A stretch of 64,000 nt of DNA from Chryseolinea sp. H1M3-3 (lineage in GTDB: Bacteria > Bacteroidota > Bacteroidia > Cytophagales > Cyclobacteriaceae): NCBI RefSeq assembly GCF_029360725.1, contig NZ_JARKMY010000018.1, forward strand, positions 1-64,000, written 5' to 3'. Numbering within the stretch: position 1 is the stretch's first letter; each line of letters begins with the position of its first letter. Positions 45,131 through 56,486 of this stretch are shown here, one piece after another. Made by a program: the position numbers and the translations under genes. The notes beneath the pieces were generated by a model. The model made no database searches. It saw nothing but the letters and a program-made list of their open reading frames with translations, and was not told the DNA's origin.

Positions 45131-48100
45131 TTATTGATTGGGTAGTATTACTGTAAATTTGGTCGATCCTTCAGCCTGGCAACTGATTTTGATCTCGCCC
45201 TTGAGCTTTTCCACAATATCTTTTACGATAAAAAGCCCTAGCCCGGAACCTTCGGATTTGGTTGTACCCCGAAAGAACATATCAAATACTTTGGTGTGAT
45301 ATTCCTGTGGTATACCTATACCGTTGTCTTCTACTTCGATGACAGATGCGGTTCCATTTTTATTAAAACCAATCTTAATAAAGCTCTCCGGTTTACTGGC
45401 ATCTCTGTATTTAATCGCATTGGATACCAAATTACTCAAGACAATTTTGATGCGGAGAAAGTCTGAGGTGAGTGCGTCGGCCTCATTAAAACATTTTATG
45501 ATTTTGAGTTTATTGGCACTCGCAAAGTATTTTAAATCATCAAGTACTTCATCAACAATATTGTTGAATGTGAAATTTTCCAGGGTTACGGGGCTTTGAT
45601 TTCTGGAGAAATGGGTAAGATGCTCAATGACTACTTCAAGCTTAATAACGCTATTCTCCATGTATTTTAAATGCTGGCTCAGCACATCATTTCGATTTTC
45701 AAGTTTAGCGAGATTGATTAAACCCAGAATTGATTTCAATGGCGCGCTAAGATCGTGGGAGGCACTGTATACAAAACGATCAAGCTGCTGATTCGCTTTA
45801 ACAAGCTTTGATGTTCTTTCGTAAACGCGTTTGTCAAGCTGGTCGTTGATGGACTCCAATTGCTTGTACGTTTCTTTTAATTCGCTGTTGGAAGCCTCAA
45901 TTTCATTTTGTTTTATTTGTAGCTCGTTAACAAGGTTCTTCAATTGTGAAGTCCTTTCATTGACTTTGTCCTCGAGTGCAATATTGATGCGGCGCAATTG
46001 TTCGATACGATAGTGAACCACCAGGTAAATCAATCCACACATCACCATGGCGGCTAAAACGATAAACCAGGCCGCTTGCCAGAACGGAGGTGTAATAATA
46101 ATTTTCAAAGACGTGCCTTCTTCGTTCCACAATCCATCGTTGTTGGATGCTTTCACCCGAAAAATATATTCGCCTGGATCTAAGCTGGTATAAGTAGCCG
46201 TGCGTTGATTACCAACATAATTCCAATCCTTTTCAAATCCCTCCATTTTAAATGCATATTGATTCATGTGAGGGTGGGTATAATTCAAGGCGATGAATTC
46301 GAATGAAAAAACCGACTGCTCATAGGAAAGTGTTATCTCTTTTGTTTCACTGATGTGTTTTTCCAAGGGCGAATTCTTTTCACCGATTTGTACGGGTTTA
46401 TTGAAAACCCTTAAACCAGTAATATAAACTTCTGGGAAATAGGGATTATCCTTTATACTATCTGGATGAAAAATGTTAAAGCCGTTGGTGCCTCCAAATA
46501 GCAGTTCACCCTTTCTGGTTTTTAAAACACTGTAGCGAGAAAATTCCCCTCGTTGCAATCCATCATTATACGTGTAATTTCTAAAAGTTTCCTTCGTTGG
46601 GTCAAAACGAGAAATGCCTCGTGAGGTACCGAGCCATAAAACGCCATGATCATCTTCCGCGATGGATTTTATGTGACTGCTTTCCAGCCCCTGTTCAACA
46701 CCATAATTTTTGAAGTGACCTTTATCCTTTAAAAATTTGCTGAGCCCGCCTTCAGTGGCTACCCATAGATTCCCTTTGGTGTCTTCATAAATATGATTCA
46801 CCCGGCTGTTTGGAATGCTGGTAGAGTCCTTTACAACATGCGTAAACCGTTTGAAGGTTATATTTCCATTGGCATCAGGCTGCACAAGATTTAATCCGTT
46901 GAATTCAGTTCCTAGCCAAATATTTCCGGCGCTTTCTTGAAAGATCATTGGCACTTCGTTATCCGCCAGACTAGTGGGGTCGTGAGGCTTGGTAACAAAA
47001 GTTGTTAACTTCTTGGTCTGCCAGTCATACATGCTAACACCACCTGACTGGGTACCGATCCACATGTTATCTTTTGCATCCTTCATGATGTGGAAGACCT
47101 TACTTAACTCATGAATTTCCGGCTTGAAGTCTTTAAATGTTTTTGTATTGTAATCAAAAATATTAATGCCACCCCGCCAGGTCCCAATCCACATATTACC
47201 GTCCTTGTCATTGCACAGTGTCAATACAGCGTTAGAATTAATGCTTGCAGGATCATGCGGATGATGTTGAAAGGCATCAAATTCGTTTTTCGCTCGATCA
47301 AAAAAGTTTAATCCTCCACCATCGGTCGCGATCCAAATATTGCCCTGATCATCTTCGATAAAACTCCTGACGATGTTATTGTTTATACTTTTAAAGTTGT
47401 TCGTTTGATAGTAATGATCGAAGCGGAATTCATATTTATCCATTACATCGATGCCTTCAAGATTGGAACCAACCCATAGCCTACCCTGCTTGTCTTCATA
47501 AATAACCTTTACTGAAATATTGGAAAGACTAAAAGGATCTGCAGGATCTGGTGCGTAACGAAAGAAATTATTTTCCCTGGGATTGTATAGGTGCAGTCCC
47601 CCATTTTCATTACAAATCCAAATCTTACCACCGCGATCTTCATAGATGGTTGTAACATCGTCATTGGTAAGACTGCGGATATCGTTGATATTGCTGCGAT
47701 AGTGAATGAAGGTGCTTGAATCTTTTTCCAAATTGAGTCGATCCAGACCATTTTCATGTGTAGCGATCCATAAATTACGTTTTTTATCAACCAGGATATC
47801 TTCTACATAATTACCGGCCAGGCTAACGGCATTGTTGGGGTCGTGCCTATAATGGACAATGCCACCCGTCGTGGTATTCAGTTTAAACAAGCCGACCGTA
47901 GTTCCGATCCATAGCGTGTTGTTACCGGCTGCAAAAAGTGAAATTACCTGTGCATCTCTTAGTGCTCCACCGCCGCTTTTATTATTAAAGTATGAAACAA
48001 AAGTCTGTTTTTTTTCATCCAGATACAGAAGCCCCGAACGTTCACTTCCAATCCAAATGGTTCCATGCTCATCTTCGATGATACTTCCTATCCTGTTTGG

Positions 48101-48622
48101 TGTCGGATCAGATGGATCTACGAAGTCATCCTGTATTTTATACCTGGTGAAATTGTCCCACTCGCGATTATAACGTCCGACGCCCTTTTCAGTGCCAAAC
48201 CAAAATCTTTTTTTGCTGTCTTCGAATAAACAGCCCAGGCGATTTCCATCGATGCTTGTTGAATCATCCGAGGCGAGATAAAGCGCCAGGCTAACACCAT
48301 CATATTTGTAGAGCCCACCTAATGTACCGATCCATATAAAGCCCCGGGTATCCTGCCACAGTGATTCTATACGGCTGTTATTTAAATTGACGTTTAAATG
48401 TCGAAACCTTAACTGTGGTTTTTCTGTCTGTGGTTTTTGTGCAAAAATGCTTCCGGTGCTTAGCATCACTGCCGCCCATATCACAACTGCGTATCGTGTA
48501 TATCTAATTTGGAAGTGGGTCAAGATTGCCGGAAAAGAAAAAGATAATGGAATCGCGTTAATATTCGAATTATAAAAAATAAGTTTTGTTTCTGGCAGCC
48601 AGTTTTTTCTCCAAGACCTCAT
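45131..48622 (-). CDS. Giant propeller (reg_prop/Y_Y_Y) histidine kinase
   Basis: This 1163-residue membrane kinase has an N-terminal signal anchor (YAVVIWAAVMLSTGSIF) and about fourteen reg_prop repeats (DTRGFIWIGTLGGLYKYDG type) making two seven-bladed propellers to about residue 740. A Y_Y_Y domain follows (EKDWNYVGNQRTATYTSLDPGEYIFRVKASNNDGLWNE), then one TM (AWFIVLAAMVMCGLIYLVVHY), a coiled coil, HisKA (FVYSASHDLSAPLKSILG) and HATPase (NLVSNAIKYRDA, EVEDNGIGIPQEY, GSGLGLFIVKDIV). Unlike the classical hybrid sensors there is no receiver or AraC output domain, so a separate response regulator is needed. Signals are probably oligosaccharides or other periplasmic ligands. Confidence 0.93.
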   Translation of the reverse strand: MRSWRKNWLPETKLIFYNSNINAIPLSFSFPAILTHFQIRYTRYAVVIWAAVMLSTGSIFAQKPQTEKPQLRFRHLNVNLNNSRIESLWQDTRGFIWIGTLGGLYKYDGVSLALYLASDDSTSIDGNRLGCLFEDSKKRFWFGTEKGVGRYNREWDNFTRYKIQDDFVDPSDPTPNRIGSIIEDEHGTIWIGSERSGLLYLDEKKQTFVSYFNNKSGGGALRDAQVISLFAAGNNTLWIGTTVGLFKLNTTTGGIVHYRHDPNNAVSLAGNYVEDILVDKKRNLWIATHENGLDRLNLEKDSSTFIHYRSNINDIRSLTNDDVTTIYEDRGGKIWICNENGGLHLYNPRENNFFRYAPDPADPFSLSNISVKVIYEDKQGRLWVGSNLEGIDVMDKYEFRFDHYYQTNNFKSINNNIVRSFIEDDQGNIWIATDGGGLNFFDRAKNEFDAFQHHPHDPASINSNAVLTLCNDKDGNMWIGTWRGGINIFDYNTKTFKDFKPEIHELSKVFHIMKDAKDNMWIGTQSGGVSMYDWQTKKLTTFVTKPHDPTSLADNEVPMIFQESAGNIWLGTEFNGLNLVQPDANGNITFKRFTHVVKDSTSIPNSRVNHIYEDTKGNLWVATEGGLSKFLKDKGHFKNYGVEQGLESSHIKSIAEDDHGVLWLGTSRGISRFDPTKETFRNYTYNDGLQRGEFSRYSVLKTRKGELLFGGTNGFNIFHPDSIKDNPYFPEVYITGLRVFNKPVQIGEKNSPLEKHISETKEITLSYEQSVFSFEFIALNYTHPHMNQYAFKMEGFEKDWNYVGNQRTATYTSLDPGEYIFRVKASNNDGLWNEEGTSLKIIITPPFWQAAWFIVLAAMVMCGLIYLVVHYRIEQLRRINIALEDKVNERTSQLKNLVNELQIKQNEIEASNSELKETYKQLESINDQLDKRVYERTSKLVKANQQLDRFVYSASHDLSAPLKSILGLINLAKLENRNDVLSQHLKYMENSVIKLEVVIEHLTHFSRNQSPVTLENFTFNNIVDEVLDDLKYFASANKLKIIKCFNEADALTSDFLRIKIVLSNLVSNAIKYRDASKPESFIKIGFNKNGTASVIEVEDNGIGIPQEYHTKVFDMFFRGTTKSEGSGLGLFIVKDIVEKLKGEIKISCQAEGSTKFTVILPNQ

Positions 48623-49394
48623 GTTGAATCCTGATTGAATTAGTCATTTCTAAATGGCTATCGATTATTCTCCGATGATTCTGTAACACATTTAAAAATT
48701 ACATATTCTAAGTCATTTTTCAAAAAGGACCATTTTCAATTACTCAGTTTAGGATGTAATAAGTAAACAAATATTCATCCTCCATGGTAATATCCAACAC
48801 TCCTCTCGGGAAATAGCGCACGTTCTGGTATGAACGCCTACATCTTGACACCTCGTCAAACCAAAACGAAAGGTATGATTTGTGGGTTTTCTAAAAAATT
48901 CAACGAGGTGTTACCCCTGGAATCCAGGGGTGATAATCTTTGTTTGCTATTTTATTTCAAATTACTCGACAATGTTCTTTTGTACGTTATTCTGTTTCAA
49001 AACTGCCAGGAAAAACTTATTCGCTTTACAACCGACGATACTGCCGAATAAAATATCCTCGGTATGAAAGATTTGGCGAGCGGCTTGCTGACGTCTGATC
49101 CTAATTATCCGCTTCTTATTAAGGCAGGATTGAATGGAAGGATGTTTGAAGCGCCCGCTGCCCCGATAACCGATGTCGTAAGCAGGGTTCCCGTTATGGC
49201 TCTGCGGCGCGAAGGATCTGACGTTTTATAAAAATTGGCGCCTGGGCACTACGTTAGCCTGCAAAAGATCCTTCATTCGCCTGCTAGCACACATCCACCA
49301 ATCGGAAAAATCGAAGTGGATGGAAGCGACGTCTAAACAAAGCTTAATTGTCCGAAAGGTAGGTGGTGATTCGACGAAGGGAGACGGCGGCCCT
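48623..49394 (+). other. Gene-poor stretch with one strong hairpin
   Basis: No supported gene. A perfect inverted repeat ACCCCTGG-AAT-CCAGGGGT lies at 48913-48931 without a T-run. A short frame of 55 codons starts at 49063 (MKDLASGLLTSDPNYPLL) but I see no evidence that it is real. Confidence 0.4.
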
Positions 49395-50345
49395 TCAATT
49401 CCGTGCAGGAGCCATACCCACCACTGCACGCCCAACGGAAGTCAAAAAAGGAATTAGGGTGCGGACAGCAAAGGACGGCCACCGTCGTAAAGCCCCTAAG
49501 AAGACTCTTATATTGACGTCTCTGAAATTCCGAACCATCATCGTCCTGTAGAAGTTTTTGGAATAACCAGCTTCTGAAAGTTTCCCCACGACTTCGGGCA
49601 CATGTTTAAATTGCATTAACATCGAAGCCTGCGGTTCCTTTTGCCAATAACTCACAGCAACAATACATTCGAGATAATTTTCTTTGGTAACAATGGTCCT
49701 CCCGTTCGCAGCGCAATAGCCAGCCAGATAAGCCAGATACATCCAGTTGTCGACACCCTCTGGCCACGTCCGGACAGCGCGTAATAACAAATCACGGCGA
49801 TATACAATTGCTGTGAGGAATATCACCGCGCCAACACTCTTCGTCATACAATGTTCAAATATCGCTTTTCCATCTCCAGTTCCATCTTCACTTTCAATAT
49901 CAAACCAGCGATTGCCAACGATCGTAGGAGGATGAGCAGGTTCACCGGTTATTTGGTTACGGCCTGAAAAATTGAGGAGCAGTAACGATACATCTTCGTA
50001 CTGTTTGAATTTATTAATGGTATATGAAATTGCCCGGTCTTGAATAGGATCGTCATCGCCAATCGTCCACACATATTTAGTAGTCGCAGAATTCAGGCAA
50101 TTCATGATATTCTTCATGACCCCAATATTCTCTGCATTCTTACAGGTGTTAAATGTGACACTGCTAAACAGTGCCCTCCACTTGTTAATGACTTCCTGCG
50201 TATTGTCCGTTGAACAATTATCTGATACAAAAATTTCTATTTCGTCTTCAAAACCTTTAACAGCTTGAGAAAGCCATGTGAGCTGTCTATCCAGGAGTTT
50301 AGCGCGGTTATAAGTAGGAATAGCAATCGTAAGTAATTTATTCAT
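49395..50345 (-). CDS. Family 2 glycosyltransferase
   Basis: ATG 50345 (MNKLLTIAIPTYNRAKLLDRQL) is preferred over 50360. The protein is 316 residues. GT-A features: IAIPTYNR, VSDNCSTDNT (DxD-like region start) and WTIGDDDPIQDRA (DDD) are clear, and FDIESEDGTGDGKAIFEH and NWMYLAYLAGYCAANGRTIV follow. It should transfer a sugar to a polysaccharide or lipid carrier. It belongs with the flippase at 50813 on the same strand, 467 bases upstream of it. Confidence 0.88.
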   Translation of the reverse strand: MNKLLTIAIPTYNRAKLLDRQLTWLSQAVKGFEDEIEIFVSDNCSTDNTQEVINKWRALFSSVTFNTCKNAENIGVMKNIMNCLNSATTKYVWTIGDDDPIQDRAISYTINKFKQYEDVSLLLLNFSGRNQITGEPAHPPTIVGNRWFDIESEDGTGDGKAIFEHCMTKSVGAVIFLTAIVYRRDLLLRAVRTWPEGVDNWMYLAYLAGYCAANGRTIVTKENYLECIVAVSYWQKEPQASMLMQFKHVPEVVGKLSEAGYSKNFYRTMMVRNFRDVNIRVFLGALRRWPSFAVRTLIPFLTSVGRAVVGMAPARN

Positions 50346-50360
50346 GGTGGAATAACACAT

Positions 50361-50812
50361 TTTTTGCGTCGAAGTTTGCCTTGAGTTTCACATTTACGCT
50401 GCCGCCACTATCCCGATTTACGATATAAAACTAATGAAGATCGGATACTTGTAAAGCATAAAGCAAACATTTATGCTTATAACGTGTCGCAACGGATTGC
50501 AGAAGTATTGTTAACAGATTTCGCCCGGCGCTATTGTTAGCTTTATAACTGAAGTGAAATTTTAATAGTCGAGCCAATATTTGTTTTCGTTTACTAGTGA
50601 CCAGGAGACTGCGGAAAAGCTCAGTGGGTTTTAACGTATTCTGAAGTGACTACCCTGAATAAAAAATGGCCCAGCGATGATACAGCCCGCGCGCCACCGT
50701 CCTCTAAACTCAATATCAATCACTCACAATTTTTTTAGAAATGAAAAATAGTCTTAACGCACCTCACTGACTCGTACTGTAAGTCCGGATTGTAAAGCAT
50801 ATAGTTATGCCG
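50361..50812 (+). other. Gene-free stretch between GT2 and flippase
   Basis: No supported gene. The spacing of 450 bases within a polysaccharide cluster is unusual and may mark a lost gene; no remnant is recognisable. Confidence 0.35.
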
Positions 50813-52378
50813 TTATTTTGATCCGGTTAGTTTATGAAGAACCTGAGAGAGGATTGTACTGATAACGGGTACCCTCATGACAATATTTTTTGCGTTTTGT
50901 TTAGCGATCAACGGCAATATCTTCCAATATCTAACGACATTCCATGCAAATACTATCATGGAGACAGGAAGTATTATCCACTTCAGTTGAGGTGCTAAAA
51001 TCAAACTGCCTAATGAAACACCGGCAATGACCAGCGCAGCCATGGCAATATGAAAAGAGCGACTTGGCCACTGCAAATCATTTTGCTTAAGCCATCTTTT
51101 TGCATAAACCTTATAACCAACAGCCGCACTGATTTCAGCCAGCAACAAAGCAGCTCCGGCCCCTACGATCCCAACAACCGGTACCGAAAGTATCAGCACA
51201 GCAAATACAATGATCGCAGCCAGTGCGGTGAGTGCCAGCTGAGTTTTGGTTAAGTTATTGCCAATTACCACAGCCATGGCAGGTTGCACCACCGCGTACA
51301 CAAGCACGCCAAAAGAAAGGAACGCAAAAAGTAAGGGATCAAAAGAGACTTTATTTTGAGTCCATAACACATACAACGGCTCTATGAATGCCTGTAGAAT
51401 TACAACGCCAGGAGCCATAACAGCGATCACCAAAATCCATATGGTGGCAAAAGCGGATTCAGTACGGGGTTGATCGCGGGCATGCAAGAACCGCATTAGT
51501 TCGGGAAGCAGTGGATTTATTATTGTATTAAGTCCTTGCAAGGCAACGTTTGCCCCAGTGCGCATCGTAGAAAAGGCTACAAGTCCTACGGGACCAGACA
51601 GCGGCGTCAAAATCAGGCGCACACCTTGTTGCCTTACATTTTCAAATAAGGATTTTCCTAAAAGTGGTAATGACTTTCTGAAATTTGTATATCCCAGCGA
51701 CAAGGATGGCTTGACGAACCCAATGTTTTCTTTTTTAAGAAGTTTAAAGAAGTCGATGTATATCGGAATGCTATAAACGGCAGCGCCTATAACTAGCACA
51801 AGACTGGTAATCATCAGATCTGCTCCCATGATAACTGCGGCGAGTGGAGCTAATGCTGTCACTGTCACAGATACGACGCCCCACCATGCTGTTCTTGGGA
51901 AATATCCAAAAGCCGCGAGCGCTCTTCCAATCAAACCCGGTGAAGTGGCAAACACGATCCATGAAAACCCTTGTAGGAATAAAGCGACAGCCGCTGCATT
52001 CAGCAACGAGTTGTTTTCGATCCCTGACTCGCCTAACAGAAAAGCGAGTGTGCCGGAAAAGATAAATAGGATGATGAGAACCAGCTGAACCAAACTGATT
52101 ATTAATCCCATGACAACGCCGGACCATAGGTATTTCCCAAGAGCGGCTCTATCGTTATGTCCGAGGCGCAAAAATTCATAAGCTAAAAAATTCTGGTGAC
52201 CCAAGTCAAGCATAGAAAGGGTATTCATGATGCCTTGAATTGCGAGCCATACGCCATATGTTTCCGCGTCCCAATAGCTAAGATATATCGGGACCAAAAC
52301 AATTTGTGAAGCCATGTTCACAGCTATCTGTGCCCATGAAGCAGCGCTCCCAGAAATTAACCGTGCGGCTGTAGACAT
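50813..52378 (-). CDS. Polysaccharide flippase (Wzx/MATE-like)
   Basis: This 521-residue integral membrane protein has about 12-14 hydrophobic helices, with the typical start RLISGSAASWAQIAVNMASQIVLVPIYLSYWDAETYGVWLAIQGI, and repeats of long loops at about residues 230-260. It should flip lipid-linked polysaccharide repeat units across the inner membrane. Its start overlaps the end of the upstream remnant by 22 bases. Confidence 0.88.
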   Translation of the reverse strand: MSTAARLISGSAASWAQIAVNMASQIVLVPIYLSYWDAETYGVWLAIQGIMNTLSMLDLGHQNFLAYEFLRLGHNDRAALGKYLWSGVVMGLIISLVQLVLIILFIFSGTLAFLLGESGIENNSLLNAAAVALFLQGFSWIVFATSPGLIGRALAAFGYFPRTAWWGVVSVTVTALAPLAAVIMGADLMITSLVLVIGAAVYSIPIYIDFFKLLKKENIGFVKPSLSLGYTNFRKSLPLLGKSLFENVRQQGVRLILTPLSGPVGLVAFSTMRTGANVALQGLNTIINPLLPELMRFLHARDQPRTESAFATIWILVIAVMAPGVVILQAFIEPLYVLWTQNKVSFDPLLFAFLSFGVLVYAVVQPAMAVVIGNNLTKTQLALTALAAIIVFAVLILSVPVVGIVGAGAALLLAEISAAVGYKVYAKRWLKQNDLQWPSRSFHIAMAALVIAGVSLGSLILAPQLKWIILPVSMIVFAWNVVRYWKILPLIAKQNAKNIVMRVPVISTILSQVLHKLTGSK

Positions 52379-52755
52379 ATGCGGTTAATAAAGCTTATCT
52401 CCTTTAGGTAAGTTACTTCAACAGCATCTTTATTATTCGCTTTACTCGGGCCCTCAAGAATTTTCCGGCATAAGTCCCAAATAATAAAATCGTAACTCTC
52501 GGCAGCAACCTGGCTGACGGGCGCAGGGTCTACGGATATATTTTTTTTAAATTTTACAATAGGCCCAACGTGGTAAGTCTTATCGTGGATCTCACCCTTG
52601 TCATAATATGATAATTCCTTCAGGTCGGTTTGCCATTGACGAAACATCTTTCCCATCTCATCTTTATTGTTAATGGCATGTGCAGGTTTGAATTCAATAG
52701 AGCGTATTCGGAAGCTCCGGGTTTGATAATCGTTCGAAGATTGTCCGCAGTTCAA
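52357..52755 (-). pseudogene. Gene remnant upstream of the flippase
   Basis: A 132-codon frame from TTG 52755 (no ATG; the frame also stays open upstream to a stop near 52795, reading WKLLVRKSHEHL). The C-terminal part MFRQWQTDLKELSYYDKGEIHDKTYHVGPIVKFKKNISVDPAPVSQVAAESYDFIIWDLCRK suggests the end of an envelope or polysaccharide synthesis enzyme, but I cannot name it. It overlaps the flippase start and probably is the 3' end of a gene whose 5' part is lost. Confidence 0.45.
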
Positions 52756-52835
52756 ATGTTCATGGCTTTTCCGTACAAGAAGCTTCCATATTCAAACCTT
52801 ACTCACAACCCCGGCGGAATTTCAATACGTTAAAA

Positions 52836-52868
52836 AATAAAATGCCTGGTTGCCAGGCATTTATTTTT
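52836..52868 (-). terminator. Terminator after tRNA-Glu (bidirectional)
   Basis: AAATGCCTGG-TT-GCCAGGCATTT is a 10-bp perfect stem. On the minus strand it is followed by TATTTTTTAA, and on the plus strand by ATTTTTG. It ends tRNA-Glu transcription on the minus strand. Confidence 0.8.
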
Positions 52869-52872
52869 GTTG

Positions 52873-52944
52873 TAGTCTGTACGGGAATCGAACCCGTGTT
52901 ACCAGAATGAAAATCTGGTGTCCTAACCCCTAGACGAACAGACC
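52873..52944 (-). tRNA. tRNA-Glu (anticodon UUC)
   Basis: The minus strand starts GGTCTGTTCGTCTAGGGG, with the D-loop at GTCTAGGGGTTAGGAC. The anticodon arm is CCAGA-TTTTCAT-TCTGG (anticodon TTC at positions 34-36), and the T arm is CGGGTTCGATTCCCG. The acceptor ends ACAGACT pair with GGTCTGT by one G-T wobble. All arms are intact. Confidence 0.95.
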
Positions 52945-53066
52945 AATTGAGGTTGCGAAAGTATGTCTTTTTTCTGTAACCGTAAAAAGAGGGTGCAAAT
53001 ATAGATCGACGATACTTATTTGCAAACCTGTGCGATAAAAAGTTTAAAAAACCCTATTCCTTTTGG

Positions 53067-53097
53067 TTGGTTTTGCCCATCTGGTCGTTTATTTTTG
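53067..53097 (+). promoter_or_regulatory. Bacteroidota-type promoter of gap
   Basis: TTG at 53067-53069 and TATTTTTG at 53090-53097 with 20 bases between fits the TTG/TAnnTTTG sigma-A consensus of Bacteroidota. The gap start at 53128 is 31 bases downstream. Confidence 0.55.
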
Positions 53098-53115
53098 GCA
53101 TCTCAAAAAATTTAA

Positions 53116-54126
<1,011 letters not shown>

Positions 54127-54145
54127 GTAGCTTCTTTACATACTT

Positions 54146-54185
54146 AAAAGGGGTTGTCTCGAAAAGGCACCCCTTTTCTTTTTTG
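54146..54185 (+). terminator. Rho-independent terminator after gap
   Basis: AAAAGGGG...CCCCTTTTC stem (8 bp) with a loop of about 17 bases containing CTCGAAAAGGCA, followed by a TTTTTTGG run. Confidence 0.75.
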
Positions 54186-54303
54186 GGTCACCGCACAAAC
54201 TATTTAATAATCAGGCAATTTACATTCCTGCACGACGTAGGGACGACTTTTTTCGGTTAGTAACAGGCAACTCGGACGTAAAAAACGTTATAGTTCGAGG
54301 GAG

Positions 54304-55491
54304 ATGGCGAATTATTACGAAATATTAGGAATTACTTATTCAGCCAGCGCTGCTGAAATCCGCGCTGCTTATAAAAAGCTGGCCATGCGGTATCACCCAG
54401 ATCATAATCCCGGTTCAAAGGAGGCGGAAGAAATGTTCAAGGTGGTTAATGAGGCCTACCATACGTTATCCGACGGCTTAAAAAAATCACGGTACGATTC
54501 ACAAATTAATCTGACCTACGCGACCCCCCTTGACTATCAACGAGAGATAAACAAAATGCGGTATTATCAATGGCAACGCATGCAGGAAAAGCATTACCGC
54601 ATTGATAAAGAGTATGTTAAAATTCAAGGGCTGGCCTTCCTGGTTTTTACTGTAATTGCTGGGTTTTGTTTTGCCATTATTCATTCTGCACAGTACTATA
54701 CAGAACAACAACAACTAGCCCGGTTCCTCGCAACCTCGAATGCATTAAAACATGTCGACACGCTATTTAATAAAGGCCAGTTCGATGAGGCTTTCAAAAC
54801 CATCTATGAATTAAAAACCGGGGACCCATTAGAATATCGTTACAACTATGCCCGCGATAGCCTTGTTCATGCCCTTCGGACGATGGCCAATCAAAAATTC
54901 AACACCCAGGATTTCTCAGGCGCGGTCCAATATTATAGGGTTCTTAAAAATCATGAGGACCCCGCGTCATTTGAAACGATCCGTCAGTTATCCTTATGTC
55001 AGTACTACTTGGGTAACTATAAAGAATCGGTACAATCATTAAAGCAGTTGCATAACCTTCGCCCTTACAACCTGGAACTCGTGTACAGGATTGGAATGTT
55101 GAATTTGGAAAAGCTGGAGAACCCGGAGGAAGCCCTCTATTATTTTAGTTACGGGAAGAAGATATTTAAAGAGAACTTGAGTGAGATCTATGGCGCCGCT
55201 TTTGAGGTCATCATGAACCCGGCCGATGCACCCGATATTTACTTTGATTTGTTCGAAGCGCGCGCTAGGACGAACATCCAGCTTAAAAATTTCGAGGAAG
55301 CTGTAACCGACTGCAACTGGGCCATATTTTTGCGGCGTGAACGAAGTAAACCTTATATTCTAAGAGCTACCGCCAATGTGGAACTTCAAAATCTTGAGAA
55401 CGTTTGCACCGATTTAAGCACAGCAAAAAGGCTAGGCGATACGGAGATGGAGCCGATGTATAAACGCTATTGCAAAGTACGGAAGAACTAA
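54304..55491 (+). CDS. J-domain protein with TPR repeats
   Basis: This 395-residue protein has an N-terminal J-domain (residues 1-68, [31 protein letters not shown], with HPD at 31-33). A TM segment follows (about 108-130, [23 protein letters not shown]). The C-terminal part has TPR-like helices ([57 protein letters not shown]). It is not DnaJ itself (no Gly/Phe region or zinc site), but should recruit a DnaK to a membrane site. The small protein at 55637 follows on the same strand. Confidence 0.88.
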   Translation: MANYYEILGITYSASAAEIRAAYKKLAMRYHPDHNPGSKEAEEMFKVVNEAYHTLSDGLKKSRYDSQINLTYATPLDYQREINKMRYYQWQRMQEKHYRIDKEYVKIQGLAFLVFTVIAGFCFAIIHSAQYYTEQQQLARFLATSNALKHVDTLFNKGQFDEAFKTIYELKTGDPLEYRYNYARDSLVHALRTMANQKFNTQDFSGAVQYYRVLKNHEDPASFETIRQLSLCQYYLGNYKESVQSLKQLHNLRPYNLELVYRIGMLNLEKLENPEEALYYFSYGKKIFKENLSEIYGAAFEVIMNPADAPDIYFDLFEARARTNIQLKNFEEAVTDCNWAIFLRRERSKPYILRATANVELQNLENVCTDLSTAKRLGDTEMEPMYKRYCKVRKN

Positions 55492-55636
55492 TTCAGCCTC
55501 ACCCAAGAGCCATAATATAGAATTAAACAGCGAATCCGGTTAGGAGTGCAAGATTTTGTAGATGGCGGTCTGATGGTGTATTTTTACCAAAATTATTAAC
55601 GCTGACTTCGAGGGAGTCATACAAACTAAAAATCGT

Positions 55637-56071
55637 ATGAATGAGAATACCAGGGAACATTTAGCATCCGTTAAGAAAAGTTATTTTAACATTCTCGCCC
55701 TTTTTTTGGGAAATGAAAAAATCGACAGCCGCTTTTTAAGATGTCTGTTAAAGTGGGGTCTTCAACTGAACTTCAAGACCGAAGATTTGAAGCAAGCCAA
55801 TGTAGATATAACCGATTTGAAATTCCTAACCATTAATGATAAGGTGGTGAAATTGGAAGCAATTTATCACCTGGTCTACATGATCTACCTGGATGAAGTG
55901 GTAGAGGATGTTGAGCTTGAAGTGGCTACCATTTATGCAACTGCCCTTGGTTTTAAGCCGTCTGTTGTTAGCGATCTTTTTAAGTCAATTGCTACAGAAC
56001 CCTTTGATGAAACAAGAATCCGTAATGTGCGCCAAGAGGTAATTGATTTTTTAAAAGTTAATGATGCGTAA
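55637..56071 (+). CDS. Conserved hypothetical protein, mostly helical
   Basis: This 144-residue protein has no signal or membrane segment. It reads HLASVKKSYFNILALFLGNEKIDSRFLRCLLKWGLQLNFKTEDL ... YLDEVVEDVELEVATIYATALGFKPSVVSDLFKSI, TerB/YjbH-like helical text with an acidic patch (DEVVEDVELE). I do not recognise a named family. It is 145 bases after the J-domain protein. Confidence 0.6.
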   Translation: MNENTREHLASVKKSYFNILALFLGNEKIDSRFLRCLLKWGLQLNFKTEDLKQANVDITDLKFLTINDKVVKLEAIYHLVYMIYLDEVVEDVELEVATIYATALGFKPSVVSDLFKSIATEPFDETRIRNVRQEVIDFLKVNDA

Positions 56072-56486
56072 TGACTCAACGAAACTATACTCGAAGCAGA
56101 ATTAGCTAAACGCTTGATAATTTTGTTTTTACGCTTATTTCACTCATGTAACATTTCAGCATTAAAAAGTATAGTTTTCAAAAAAAACTTAAAAGCTGTC
56201 TAATATCTGCCTTCATTAAAAGTCAGGATTGAAACCCTGGTAGAATTTTTCCAAGGCCTGGCTATACCGTCAAATGGAAGGTCTAAGCTGTCAAACGATC
56301 ACTTTCTAAGATGAAAAAACACTCGCTCGAAACAGGGAATACTAAAAATTTTTATTTAGCCGTCGTCAATCTCAATTGATAATTATAAGAATACCGATGT
56401 AGGATTTGAATGAATTCCGGGTGGCAAGCAGCCTCTCGAAATGCCGACATTTGAATCATCAGAACAACATTTAATAACCCTCGATT
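56072..56486 (+). other. Gene-free stretch
   Basis: No supported gene. A hydrophobic mini-ORF follows at 56487. Nothing else recognised. Confidence 0.4.

Noticed and set aside
49063-49230. Short ORF MKDLASGLLTSDP...
   Set aside because: It has no recognised homology or context; the length (55 codons) is not unusual by chance.
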